64,000 nt of DNA from the NCBI GenBank assembly GCA_024516155.1, contig JAJJXM010000011.1:715501-779500 (forward strand), written 5' to 3'. The stretch is from Pyronema omphalodes (Eukaryota > Ascomycota > Pezizomycetes > Pezizales > Pyronemataceae). The notes under the pieces were generated by a model. It was given only the letters and a program-made list of their open reading frames with translations. It was not told the DNA's origin and searched no databases. The position numbers and the translations under genes were made by a program. Of this stretch, positions 34,993 through 45,075 are shown piece after piece. Each line of letters opens with the position of its first letter. The first letter of the stretch is position 1.

Positions 34993-35968
34993 ATGAACGC
35001 CTCCGTATTTGCTCGCAGTGCTCTCCGCGCTGCCGCGACCTCGCGCACCGCCGTCCCCGTCTCCGTCCGCGGTCTCGCCTCCGTCGCTACCTCCCAGACT
35101 GCTCCCGCTGCTCCCGAGACCAAGAAGCCTCTCATGAAGAAGTTCCAGGTCTACAGATGGAACCCTGACCAGCCCGAGAAGAAGCCGTACATGCAGGAGT
35201 ACGAGCTCGACCTCAACCAGACCGGACCTATGTTCTTGGATGCTTTGATCCGCATGAAGAACGAGATTGACCCCACCTTGACCTTCCGCCGCAGCTGCAG
35301 AGAGGGAATTTGTGGAAGTTGTGCCATGAACATTGAGGGAACCAACACCCTCGCTTGCTTGTGTATGTCTCGAGAAAACGCTTCCAGATTGAGCATGAGA
35401 GCATGAGCTGATTGTAAAACACCAGGCCGTATCGACCGTGACACCAGCAAGGTCGCTAAGATCTACCCTCTTCCCCACACCTACGTCGTCAAGGACCTCG
35501 TCCCCGACCTTACCCAGTTCTACAAGCAGTACAAGTCCATCAAGCCCTACCTCCAGCGCAAGGATGCTCCTACCCCCATGAAGGAGAACCTCCAGTCTGT
35601 TGCGGACCGTAAGAAGCTCGACGGAATGTACGAGTGCATTCTCTGTGCATGCTGCTCTACTTCTTGCCCCTCCTACTGGTGGAACTCCAGCGAGTACCTC
35701 GGACCCGCTGTCCTCATGCAGAGCTACCGCTGGATCGCCGACTCCCGTGACCAGTTCACTGAGGAGCGCAAGGCTGCCCTTGACAACGAGATGAGCTTGT
35801 ACAGATGCCACACCATCATGAACTGTGCACGAACTTGCCCCAAGGGATTGAACCCCGGATTGGCCATCGCTAAGGTAAGACAACTCATAACCCCACATGG
35901 CTGTAGGAATAGATTACTAATCTTGTAAATTACAGATCAAGAAGGAGCTTGCCTTCGGTTCCAGCTAA
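34993..35968 (+). CDS. SDHB: Succinate dehydrogenase iron-sulfur subunit
   Basis: Complex II subunit in the mitochondrial inner membrane that passes electrons from FAD to ubiquinone. Exons 34993-35362, 35426-35874 and 35936-35968 give 283 aa. An Arg/Ala/Ser-rich N-terminus is a mitochondrial presequence. Cluster ligands are visible: CREGICGSC plus a downstream Cys for [2Fe-2S], [11 protein letters not shown] for [4Fe-4S], and [14 protein letters not shown] completing the [3Fe-4S] set. Residues equivalent to Botrytis SdhB P225, N230 and H272 are Pro, Asn and His (spacing of 42 between the last two is preserved), so the common carboxamide-resistance substitutions are absent. The tiny last exon encodes [10 protein letters not shown]. 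Codon use is biased to C-ending codons, as expected for high expression. Confidence 0.97.
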
Positions 35969-36249
35969 ATGGTTTTCTTCTGTGGTGGGCTTATAGAAGT
36001 TCAAAAAAGGTGTTTTGGCTGCTATTGGGTTTGCTTGGAAAGTGACGGAGTCGGTGTTGGGTAATTGGAATTTAATTTTGTACAAGAACTCAATTCGGAA
36101 GTCTGTCGCATGCTGTTTGAATCTGCTTCAGTTTGTGTTTTTATTATTATTTTTTTTTGCCGTACAAATCGTACACTGCCTTTGGTCTGGTCTTTGGTCT
36201 TGAAGCTTTCCTGTACTTGTATATCGTATTGTATATCTTAACAATTTTT

Positions 36250-37300
36250 TTTTTTTTTTTTTTTTTTTTTCGGGAAACTTGATTTCATGGGGATATATAG
36301 CCCATGAGCTTTCCCCTGCGATGGGAATTAAGGATTTCCTTGTCCTAAGTATACCAAGCCTTCCAATTATCCGGAGCTTCCTTTCTTCCTTCAAGCTCCT
36401 CCCCCCCACCATATACATATGACGTGTACAGTGTACACTATCCCGATATGTACCTTTAGGCTTTAGCACTCCCGCAGCAACGCAGCAACGCAGCCCTGGC
36501 TTAAATTTAATTTTAATTTTTGACCGCCGCCCGCAACCCCGCCGTGAGCACCGATCTGATTATGAGAATCACAAAAGCTTATGTATGTACTCTGAAACAG
36601 ATTTCTATGGCGATGGACGGATAGCTACTGGTATATATACATAGATGCCATAGAACTGTTATGGTTTACCATACTGTACCATGATATGGCGCTGGAAGGT
36701 TATGGCTGCTGTATGTTTAAGGTAAAGGTAAAGATAAAAGTAAAGGTAAAAGTAGAAGTAAAAGACAAAAAAATATATCGTGTGGTATACAAAGTTGTAT
36801 ATGATGAGTGATAATCAATGAAGCTGAATACATCTGTACGATCATGTACATGGGCTAAAATTTAAAGATGGAGTATACATATGGTCAATTAGGAGGATTT
36901 GGGTTTTAGTGTTTAGTGTTTAGGATTATGGGAGAGAGGTTTATGACAGAGACTTATGGAAGAGGGGTTGGTTTGTATTATGTATAGAAAATATTCTAGG
37001 GGCTAGGGGCTAGGTATAGGCATGTATGTATGTTGCTATGTATGTATTGGTAAGGCTTTCTGTGATGGGGGATGGGGAATGGGAGATAGTTTATACAAAG
37101 ATAGATATAGAAATGGAAAAAGAGATAGTTGTGGTATGCTATGGTAGGGTAGGGTATTGCTGATACATAGAGATTCAGGGTTGTGGGGAAAAAGAGCGGT
37201 GGAGTTGTAGGGCTGTAGGGCTAAAGAACTAGAGATGGTTATGAATACAATTTTCCCATAAAAACATATCAAAAGATTAAGGCAGGATAATTATGATTAT
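36250..37300 (+). repeat. Diverged tandem duplication, copy 1
   Basis: Collinear with 37580-38450. Shared landmarks in the same order: a T-rich run, GGGAATT...AAGGAT, CTCC...CATATGACGTGTACA, CTTTAG...AGCA-TCCC-CAG-AACGCAGCAAC, a TGATTA...AAAGCTTA block, GGATAGCTACTGGTAT, GTGATAA, and TTAGTGTTTAGTGT. Divergence is high with many indels, so boundaries are approximate. Confidence 0.6.
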
Positions 37301-37579
37301 GAAGACGATGCTGTGCAGAGCGGTTTTATAGTTGGTTATATTGACGCTGAAAATGTACGTTTTAAACCCCTAGGCCCCGGGCTTCAGTCCCCAATCATCA
37401 ATCTCCAGGCTTCGCATATACCTAATATATCTACCTATCTACAGTAAATGTTTCTAGGGAATAGGTACTATTAGAGAGGGTATGAAGTGGTTAATCGGAG
37501 GGGATGGGGCGGGGGGGGGGGGGGGGTGGTTAAAAAAAATCCACAAAACACTTGTGCAAAGCGAAAAGTTTATATCTTA

Positions 37580-38450
37580 AGATTTTTTTTTTCTTTTGTG
37601 AGAAATTATGTAATATGTACATGTATAGTCGGTAGTGGGAATTTCTCAGAACGGGAATTGTTTAAGGATCTCTTCATTCTCCCAAGCATCAGGAGCCTCC
37701 ACCCATACTTATGACGTGTACATACACCATACAACTTTAGAACTTTGGAGATTAGCATTCCCACAGAAACGCAGCAACAACTCATTGGGTTCACGGTGTA
37801 CTTATAATGACTATGATTACCGATCGCATCACCAAAGCTTACTTTGAAACTCTTATCCTTATCGATACGCGGCTACCGGTATGACCCCAAAGAAAGTTGG
37901 CATACTGTACCACCTGAATTGAATAAGTGATAACGTGTGAATCTCAACGTAAAGTGGACTTTGGTAACCGGACGATTATATTCCTCCGTATAGTAGATTG
38001 TAAATTATAAATTGTAATTAGTATAGTACCATAGTGCAGGAAAGAAAAACCAAAATTAAATTGAAATGATAAATAAAATGCAAAGCATGCCGTCTACATA
38101 AACTACGCAAGTTAAAATATGATATATCATAAATCAAAAGTCTTTAGTGTTTAGTGTCTACTCCTTAGTCTTTGATCTTTGGTCTTTAGGCTTATGACCG
38201 AGAGGTATATTGTATTATGTAGAATTATTCTATGCACACATTCTATGTACGTCAATTTCCGTAAAGTATTTTTTGATTACATACATAGGCAGTACGCGGT
38301 AGATGGCATACACAGAAACAGAAAAAGAGGCAGGTAGGGTATATGTATCTAAGTGTTTCTTAGGAATAGGGATAGGGGTCGTCATAGAGAAGTATATATC
38401 TGATCGAGGTTTGTAAAAGAAAAATTGTAGAATACAAGTCATGTCTGGGT
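37580..38450 (+). repeat. Diverged tandem duplication, copy 2
   Basis: Direct-orientation partner of 36250-37300, about 1.33 kb downstream. The best-preserved blocks are TATGACGTGTACA (37709), AACGCAGCAACAA (37768), ACCAAAGCTTAC (37831), GGCTACCGGTATGA (37871) and TTTAGTGTTTAGTGT (38142). No coding content is seen in either copy. Confidence 0.6.
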
Positions 38451-39841
38451 TACGCTTCTATGGCCATGACCTATAACATCATTCCATATTGAAACCCCCA
38501 CCAAAGTAAGACATCCACAGCATCCACAGCATCTGCTCGATACGGTTTCACGATCCAGATGCCGGTATCTATCCAAGTGCAAATTATCCGTTGGGACATC
38601 GCATATAACGGGAAAAAAATTCGTCATTCACTCACTCACTCAGCTATACAGAATGCGGGTTCCTGGATAAACGCATCAATAAAACCCATGGAAGTGAATC
38701 ACCTCGATGCAAAACATCACCACGATCACGATCACGGACGGATGGTAGTTTCGAAATTGCAAAATGTTTATCTCCCTACATATGTAATGATTCATGGTGC
38801 ATGATAGAGACCTGTCTATTCTATTAACGGCCGGCACTGAGCAGGAGAAGTTGAAAATTTATATATGAACAGCATGACATGGCATGACATGGCATGGCAC
38901 ACGGATTGATATGCCCTTGGCCTCGTAAGGAGACGTTTCTGCACATGTATTCATGATGTACCACGGGACTTGTCGCATGGCATTACAGGTATAGCTACTA
39001 TCACTAGAGGTCCCGAGTGGCTCGCACGTAGTCACGTAGTCATGTAGTCACTCACCTGGTACCTACATACATACGCCCAGTGATGCCATGCTCTGCTATG
39101 CTATGCTGCGCCATGCTATTCGAAACCAAAATAACAAAAAAGCTTAATTTCCTTCTGGAGTCAATTTAAGCTGTACTAGTCTTGAAATTACCAAGTCTAA
39201 CGTTGGTTGGCTCATGACTGTCGTTTAATTATCCATATTCATCTATCTGCATGATGCGGAGAAATTCAGTACAATCACTCGCAAGCTGAAACATGTACCT
39301 ACCCGCTTTTTTCTTTTTTCTACACTCTACACTCTACGAATCAAGCTACACGAACCTCCGGTGAGCGTTTGTACGGTAAAGGAAGAGCTCGATGTAACCT
39401 TTTTTCCAAGAAGAAGAAGTCGGTGTGTTTGTCTACCCCTGGGTGAGTTTCTGTAGAACCCTAAATCATCTATGTTTCGTGTGTCATGGTGCGCCTGTAC
39501 ATGAGAAATAGCGCAATGGGATGCTTTCACATATTTTATAGATAGAAGTCTGCTTGAACAAGGTTGAACGACTTCTAAACGTTATCAAGGTAAGTGAAGG
39601 GGTGTCATTATTGTGCTAATATGTTGCCAGACCCACGAGTTCACCATGGGCCCTGATACCCTAATTGTGTGATAAGGTTCAGGATTGCCCCGCTGAACTG
39701 ATCTGCAGCCCTGCCATCGACCTCTAGTAACTGATACGAATGCGAAGTGGGCAATAAGAATCCCTCTGTGACTGACATCATGGCATGCCCTAGCTATTGA
39801 ACGTGTGTCAGGCCACTGAAGTGGTTATCGAAAGCCCTGGC

Positions 39842-39850
39842 CTATATATT
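39842..39850 (+). promoter_or_regulatory. TATA-like element of the AA9 gene
   Basis: CTATATATT lies about 190 nt before the start codon and is followed by a C/CT-rich block (39855-39955), a common fungal promoter arrangement. Assignment is by position only. Confidence 0.4.
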
Positions 39851-40041
39851 CCACCCTTCCTCCACCCCCCTCTCAACCCCCGAACAAAACCTCTTACCCA
39901 ACGACTACTCTCTACACACTCCCCATCCTCTTACCAAACACTCTTACCAGAATCCCTTCGTGGTTCTTTTCATTCTTTTGATAACCTTTACATTTACTCA
40001 AACCACTGTATCTTTTAACACCGTATCATACACCTGCCAAT

Positions 40042-41436
40042 ATGCGGTTCCTGGCCTTACTTATCCCCATCTTAAGTGCTGGAGGTGCCTTGGCACACCA
40101 TATGGTTACCAACATCTTTATCGACGGAGGTATGTATCTCTAATCCCATTAATAAACACTTCGGAAGCTTACTAGATTACCAGTTGACCAAGGACCCGGA
40201 ACCTGTATGAGAATTCCCCCGAACACCAACCCCATCACCAATGTCTACTCCAAGGATATGGCTTGCAACGTCGGAGGAAACAAGCAACAAGCCATTACCT
40301 GTGCTGCCAACGGTATGAGATTAGTTCTACCCATTCTTGGCCCATTGCTAATATTGAATATATAGCTGGATCTAGAGTCACCGTTCAATGGCGTATCTGG
40401 CCCGACGGATCCAACGACGGTCCCATTGACGCCTCCCACCAAGGCCCCTGTGCTGTTTACATGAAGCGTATGGGACCTGGAGGTTCTGGGGACGTTGCTG
40501 GTGATGGTTGGTTCAAGATTTGGCATGACGGATTCCGTGATGGTGCCTTCTGTACCGAGCGTCTCAGAAGAAACGGTAACAAGATGGAGTTCAAGATTCC
40601 GTCCGATTTGGCTGGGTAATTACCTTTTCTACAATTTGATATACAAAAGCTTATGTGAAAAAAGTGGATACTACACTCTCCGTGCGGAGTCCTTGGCCCT
40701 TCATCAGGGTGGGAGTCCCGGAGGTGCTCAGTGGTACATTGGGTAACTATCTTCTCCTACCCTCAAGTACGATGTTTTACTAACTGCAAAAGGTGTGCTC
40801 AACTATTCCTGTACTCAACCGGTGGGAATGTGCAGCCTAAGAACACTGTCTCAATCCCTGGATATGTCGACCCCTACCACAAAGGTGTTTTGTTCAACTA
40901 CTGGTTGAACAGGACACCTTCCAACTACCAAATTCCAGGACCGGACCCTCGCATCAGCATCGTATCCTCCCCTGGAAAATCGCCTATCAAGGTCCCCTTC
41001 AAACCCCACAACTATGGCGAGTGTGTTGTTAAGAACGCAAACTGGTGTGCTGTATCCCCACCAAAATTTACAGACACCCCAGGCTGCTGGGCAGTATGAT
41101 TGATATATCCGACTATCTGATGCCAACACTAACTCTTGTCATAGTCCTCCAAGAACTGTTGGGAGCAGCTTGACACTTGCTACAGAACGGCACCTGTGAC
41201 TGGAAATACTGGTTGCAGAAAGTGGGAGAAAACTTGTTCCAAGCTCCAGGTAGGGAGACTAATGAAACTTGGATCTAGAGAGTACATACTGACATAGATC
41301 ATAGGCTAAGTGCCACTCCTGCAACTGGCATGGACCTTGCCATGGAGGAGGAAAGAAAACCAAACGCTCCATTCTTGAAGATCGTCATGGAAGATTTGAG
41401 AATATCAGAGCCAATGTTGCTGCCAATAAGGCCTAA
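40042..41436 (+). CDS. AA9 lytic polysaccharide monooxygenase, Cys-rich tail
   Basis: Secreted copper enzyme that oxidatively cleaves cellulose or related glucans. Seven exons (40042-40129, 40184-40312, 40366-40615, 40665-40742, 40793-41093, 41145-41249, 41305-41436) give 360 aa; phases all close. An 18-residue signal peptide ends ALA, leaving His19 as mature residue 1 of the copper histidine brace. The second His lies in DASHQGPCAVYM, and the axial Tyr in AQWYIGCAQLFL, all standard AA9 features. Residues about 263-330 form an extra module with ten cysteines (EC, WC, GC, NC, TC, GC, TC, KC, SC, PC), followed by GGGKKTKRS and a short charged tail. It has no recognised CBM1 cellulose-binding domain. 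The role of the tail is unknown. Confidence 0.92.
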
Positions 41437-42222
41437 TATGGCTGAATATTGGATGTATATAAATACATAGCCCCGATCTTTCTGTGTTGTTTGAGTACTA
41501 TACAACCTGGGTATGGCTGTACTATCGGTATTCTCGCACTGGTGCTGGAGTTTATGGATGGTTAGGCTTAGGGGTACGATTCTTGTACGTTATGAAAGAC
41601 TCGGCATATGCAGTGAATGAAACAAAGTGGTTTGTCATATGTATATGATTGTTCAAATACCGCCTCTGTGACATTTTAGATACTTTTTAAACTTGCAGGA
41701 AACCAGCCATCTGGAATACCGAGACAAATAATGTCCCGCGGGTGGAAAAGCAGCCCAGTCGTAAATACATGATCGGATGAGGAAAAATCCAAGAATCCAG
41801 CAAGGGTGGAAATAGTAGCGGGTAATACCTTCCAACTTCAACAGTGGTTGAAACTTCGAGAAGTAAGTCACAATATGAGAGGGGATGTATACTTTCGGAT
41901 TGAAAAATCGATTAAAACTGCAGTACACAAAACACGGACATCTATCTAACATATCAATGTACAGAGGACGTAGCAATCCTCTCCGCTAAGTAAACTCGTT
42001 AAGTGAAAAAAAAAACTACACAGTGCCCAGATAAATTTAGCGTCCACATCACAGCAATGGCATTGTACATTGCCTTTTTTTCCCAGTTTTTTTTTTCTCT
42101 TCTAACGGGGAAAACCCCTCAAGATTTTAGGAAAAAAAAAAAACACCCCCCATATTTCGTGCAAGTCGAAGCAAAGTGCCGTTTTTTTTTTTTTTTTACC
42201 GTCTTGGTTGATATATGTTGTT
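41437..42222. other. Intergenic between AA9 and RBM39-like genes
   Basis: 3' regions of two convergent genes, with A- and T-runs (42005, 42130, 42182). No gene is seen. Confidence 0.6.
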
Positions 42223-44195
42223 CTATGCACGGCTGCTGGCTCTACCGAATAAACTGGCGTAAACAGCGTCAACAACGGGGGAAGCCGAGATACGTTTTCC
42301 GCCGAAGAAACGACCGTTGAGACCTTGGATGGCTTTTTCGCCTCCGCTGACTTTGTCGAACTTGATATATATCTCGCCTTGACTGTTGGGATCAAGTGAG
42401 ATGTGAACAACATGGCCATACTTTTCCTCACATTCGCCTTTGACATCATCTTCGAGTTCTTTAATCCAGTTTTCGCCGGTTTCTCTGTTTTTTTTTTATC
42501 AAAGGTTAGATTTTACTCTGTTACATATATATATATATATATGTGATGCGAAAAGATATGAAGACTTACTCAGCTGGATCAAACATGTTTTTCAAGACTA
42601 CACATCTACTAGCCATGGGAACATTAACAGGAAGCGGTTTCTGGGTGTGCACAACAGTTTCAGGGACTCTAGCTCTTGGTGCGTCTTTACCAGCACCGTT
42701 CCGCTCTGTCGGGGCAACATCGTCCTGTCGCGCAAGCTTCCGCATAAGCAAATCTCTGCTGTAGTTATTGAAGTTAACGCCGGCAACGTCGGTATCGTCA
42801 AGTGCGCTTGCGCCGGTGCCAGTAGCTTTATCGTCTGCACGACCAACACGATCAGTACCGCGGCTACGAGATTCAAACGCGGATCCCTGGAATCCTTGAT
42901 TGTAACCAGAGAAACGCTGCAGCATCTGAGCTGTAGATTCCGGGGTGAACTTGTCGTTGCCAAGTCCAACACGAATTGGGCGTCCGGCGAGATCGAATCC
43001 GTTCATTTTCTCGAGAGCTTCACGGGCATTGTTAGGGTCGCGGAACCTATTAGAAACAGTTAGCTTGATCTAGATTGCCAGAACAAATTTAAACATACTG
43101 GACAAATCCATATCCACGACTTCTGCCACTCTCTTCCTTCTGGAGTTGCACGAATTCCAGTTCTCCGAATGGTTCGAAAACATTGGTCAAATCTGCTTCC
43201 GTAATACTAAAGTGTATGTTTCCGACGTAAAGCCTGTGGAATGGAACCTGGTTCGCAGTATTGGTTTCCGTCGCGCTAACACGAGCCTGACGGTTCTTTT
43301 CTGCTTCCGTGAGCTGTGCGATGATGGGGATACCGAGTAAGCGCTGTCCGGTCAATTGAATGGCCTTTTGTACGGAAGCTTCCTCCTTGAATTCGACGTA
43401 GCCGACACTATTTCGTGTCAGTAATAACTCCATACATTCTCCAGATTCAATAGTGGCTTACCCTTTGGATCTGCCACTAACTCGATCTTTAACAATCCGT
43501 GCTTCCTTAACAGGGCCAACCTTCTCAAAGAAAGCAATCAGTTCCTTCGTTCTGAGTCTGGCAGCCAACTGCTGAACAAATACGGTGCGACGATCCCGTT
43601 CATCTTCTGTCAACTGCGGAGAAACACTTCTACAGCATTCTTGTTAGTACAGCCAAAACATTGGGACTCAAAGTTCAACTCACCTGGTTCTAGCTCTTCC
43701 ATTACCGCGTTCCCCACGCTTGCGCGGGCTTCTTGATCTTCGAGGAGTACGCTCCTGTCTATCACGGTGATCATCTCTATCACGCTCATCGTAGTAGTCT
43801 CGGTCACGACGGTCGCGTCTGGAATAATATCTGTCGTCATCCCGGTCTTCGCGTGAACGATGTCTATAGCGAGATGAGGAGTCATAGTAATCATCACGGT
43901 CCTCATAGTAGGAATCCCTACGACGTCTGTAACACTGATATTAGCATTGATATGGCTAAGATATCGTGAGCCTTCACCTGTCATTACTTCTGCTTCTGCG
44001 CCGGTGGCGGTCACCTCTTTCGTCTCTGCTGCGTTCCTTATCGTTATCCCTCTTAGAAGATGACGATTTGACGCTTCCTCCGCCGTTGCGCTCCTGTCTG
44101 GGAGAAGATGGGGCACTGTTGTTTCGATCAGGTTGCTGCTTAGGCTTACTGCTCTCCGAAGCTTCGAGAAGGGCTTCTACATCTAGACCCGACAT
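42223..44195 (-). CDS. RBM39/Rsd1-like SR-type splicing factor
   Basis: Nuclear RNA-binding protein of the RBM39 (CAPER) / S. pombe Rsd1 family, which bridges U2AF and U2 snRNP. Six exons (44195-43978, 43926-43684, 43629-43462, 43407-43099, 43046-42570, 42484-42223) encode 558 aa. Residues 1-155 are an Arg/Ser/Asp-rich RS-like domain ending [12 protein letters not shown]1 starts [10 protein letters not shown] (about 167) with RNP1 GVGYVEF. RRM2 starts RLYVGNIHF (about 268) with RNP1 RGYGFVQF. The C-terminal domain (about 458-545) is a U2AF-homology motif with the diagnostic NGRFFGGK loop. Three RNP motifs are assembled across introns, which confirms the splicing. It is divergent from poly(A) polymerase, another mRNA-processing gene, across 880 bp. 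Confidence 0.93.
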
Positions 44196-45075
44196 CTTTG
44201 CGACGTGCTGTATCTTTCCTTCTCTTGTTTGATACGAGGTGGTGTGTAAGGGGTGATGATATTGGAGCAGCGAGGGAGTGAATCACTGGAAACCGGCCAA
44301 ATACTGTTAGGTAACTATCCCCTGGGTGTCAGGCAGACGAGTGTTTTCGAACCCTTCTTAAACGAACGCTTCCGAGGCTATAAGTTCAATATCTCTGGCC
44401 GAAAGAGTGTTTTTGCTGGTGCAAGGTTGATAGAGAATCACAGGTATTGTGCTTGGTGTGTGGAACAGAACGGTGATGGGAAAGAGTGGCGTCTGAGGGT
44501 AAAAGCCGGAAGGCGATGGGTGGCCGCAAAGCTCAAAGAAACGCTAGGCCAAGCGAGAACGGGTGAACACCGATCGAAGAAGAAAACAACGCGAATAATA
44601 TTCGAAGATTGGATTAAATCTGAATGAAGATTAGAAGTAAATCAGAGTGTTCGCTTTTTTATGTATTGATTTTCTTTTTATTTTTTTTTATTTTTTTATT
44701 TTTGAAAAGATTTGCACCCGGTGGACTATGTACACAGCCACACGGGTGGCGTTCGAAGCCGTTGCTGCGGCATCGCGAATTTGGAGCCGCCATTCTAACT
44801 GCCAAGGGTCAATTTGGTGTAACACAGACTGCCCACCTACTAGTTCTGTGACGAGTACTTACTCTACCGCCTCACCGCAGTGTGTCCTCGCGTTGGGCCA
44901 AACATCTTCGACACGACGAAATTCTATCGCTCCCAGATTCCCTGAATCGCCTCCCGTGACGCACCCTTCCCTCGCTACGAGAATCGTGTAAACCATACAC
45001 GGTCGGAGCTACTGAACGGTCTAATTACCAGCAACTCGAAGAGCTGCAACGCGTGGAGATCGCGTACTGTTCATC
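44196..45075. promoter_or_regulatory. Divergent promoter region, RBM39-like / PAP1
   Basis: 880 bp between two divergent start codons, without a supported gene. Open frames here (44253-44627, 44647-44991) lack family features. A T-rich block at 44655-44705 divides it. Confidence 0.5.

Larger units (their letters stand above)
35969..40041. other. Four-kilobase gene desert with old duplication
   Basis: No gene is supported. It holds a poly-T run (36246-36270), a poly-G run (about 37510) and two diverged copies of a ~0.9-kb segment described separately. The final 200 bases are the promoter of the AA9 gene. Confidence 0.6.

Noticed and set aside
34897..35898. 333-codon minus-strand open frame across SDHB
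   Set aside because: It is the antisense shadow of the highly codon-biased SDHB gene and has no family features.
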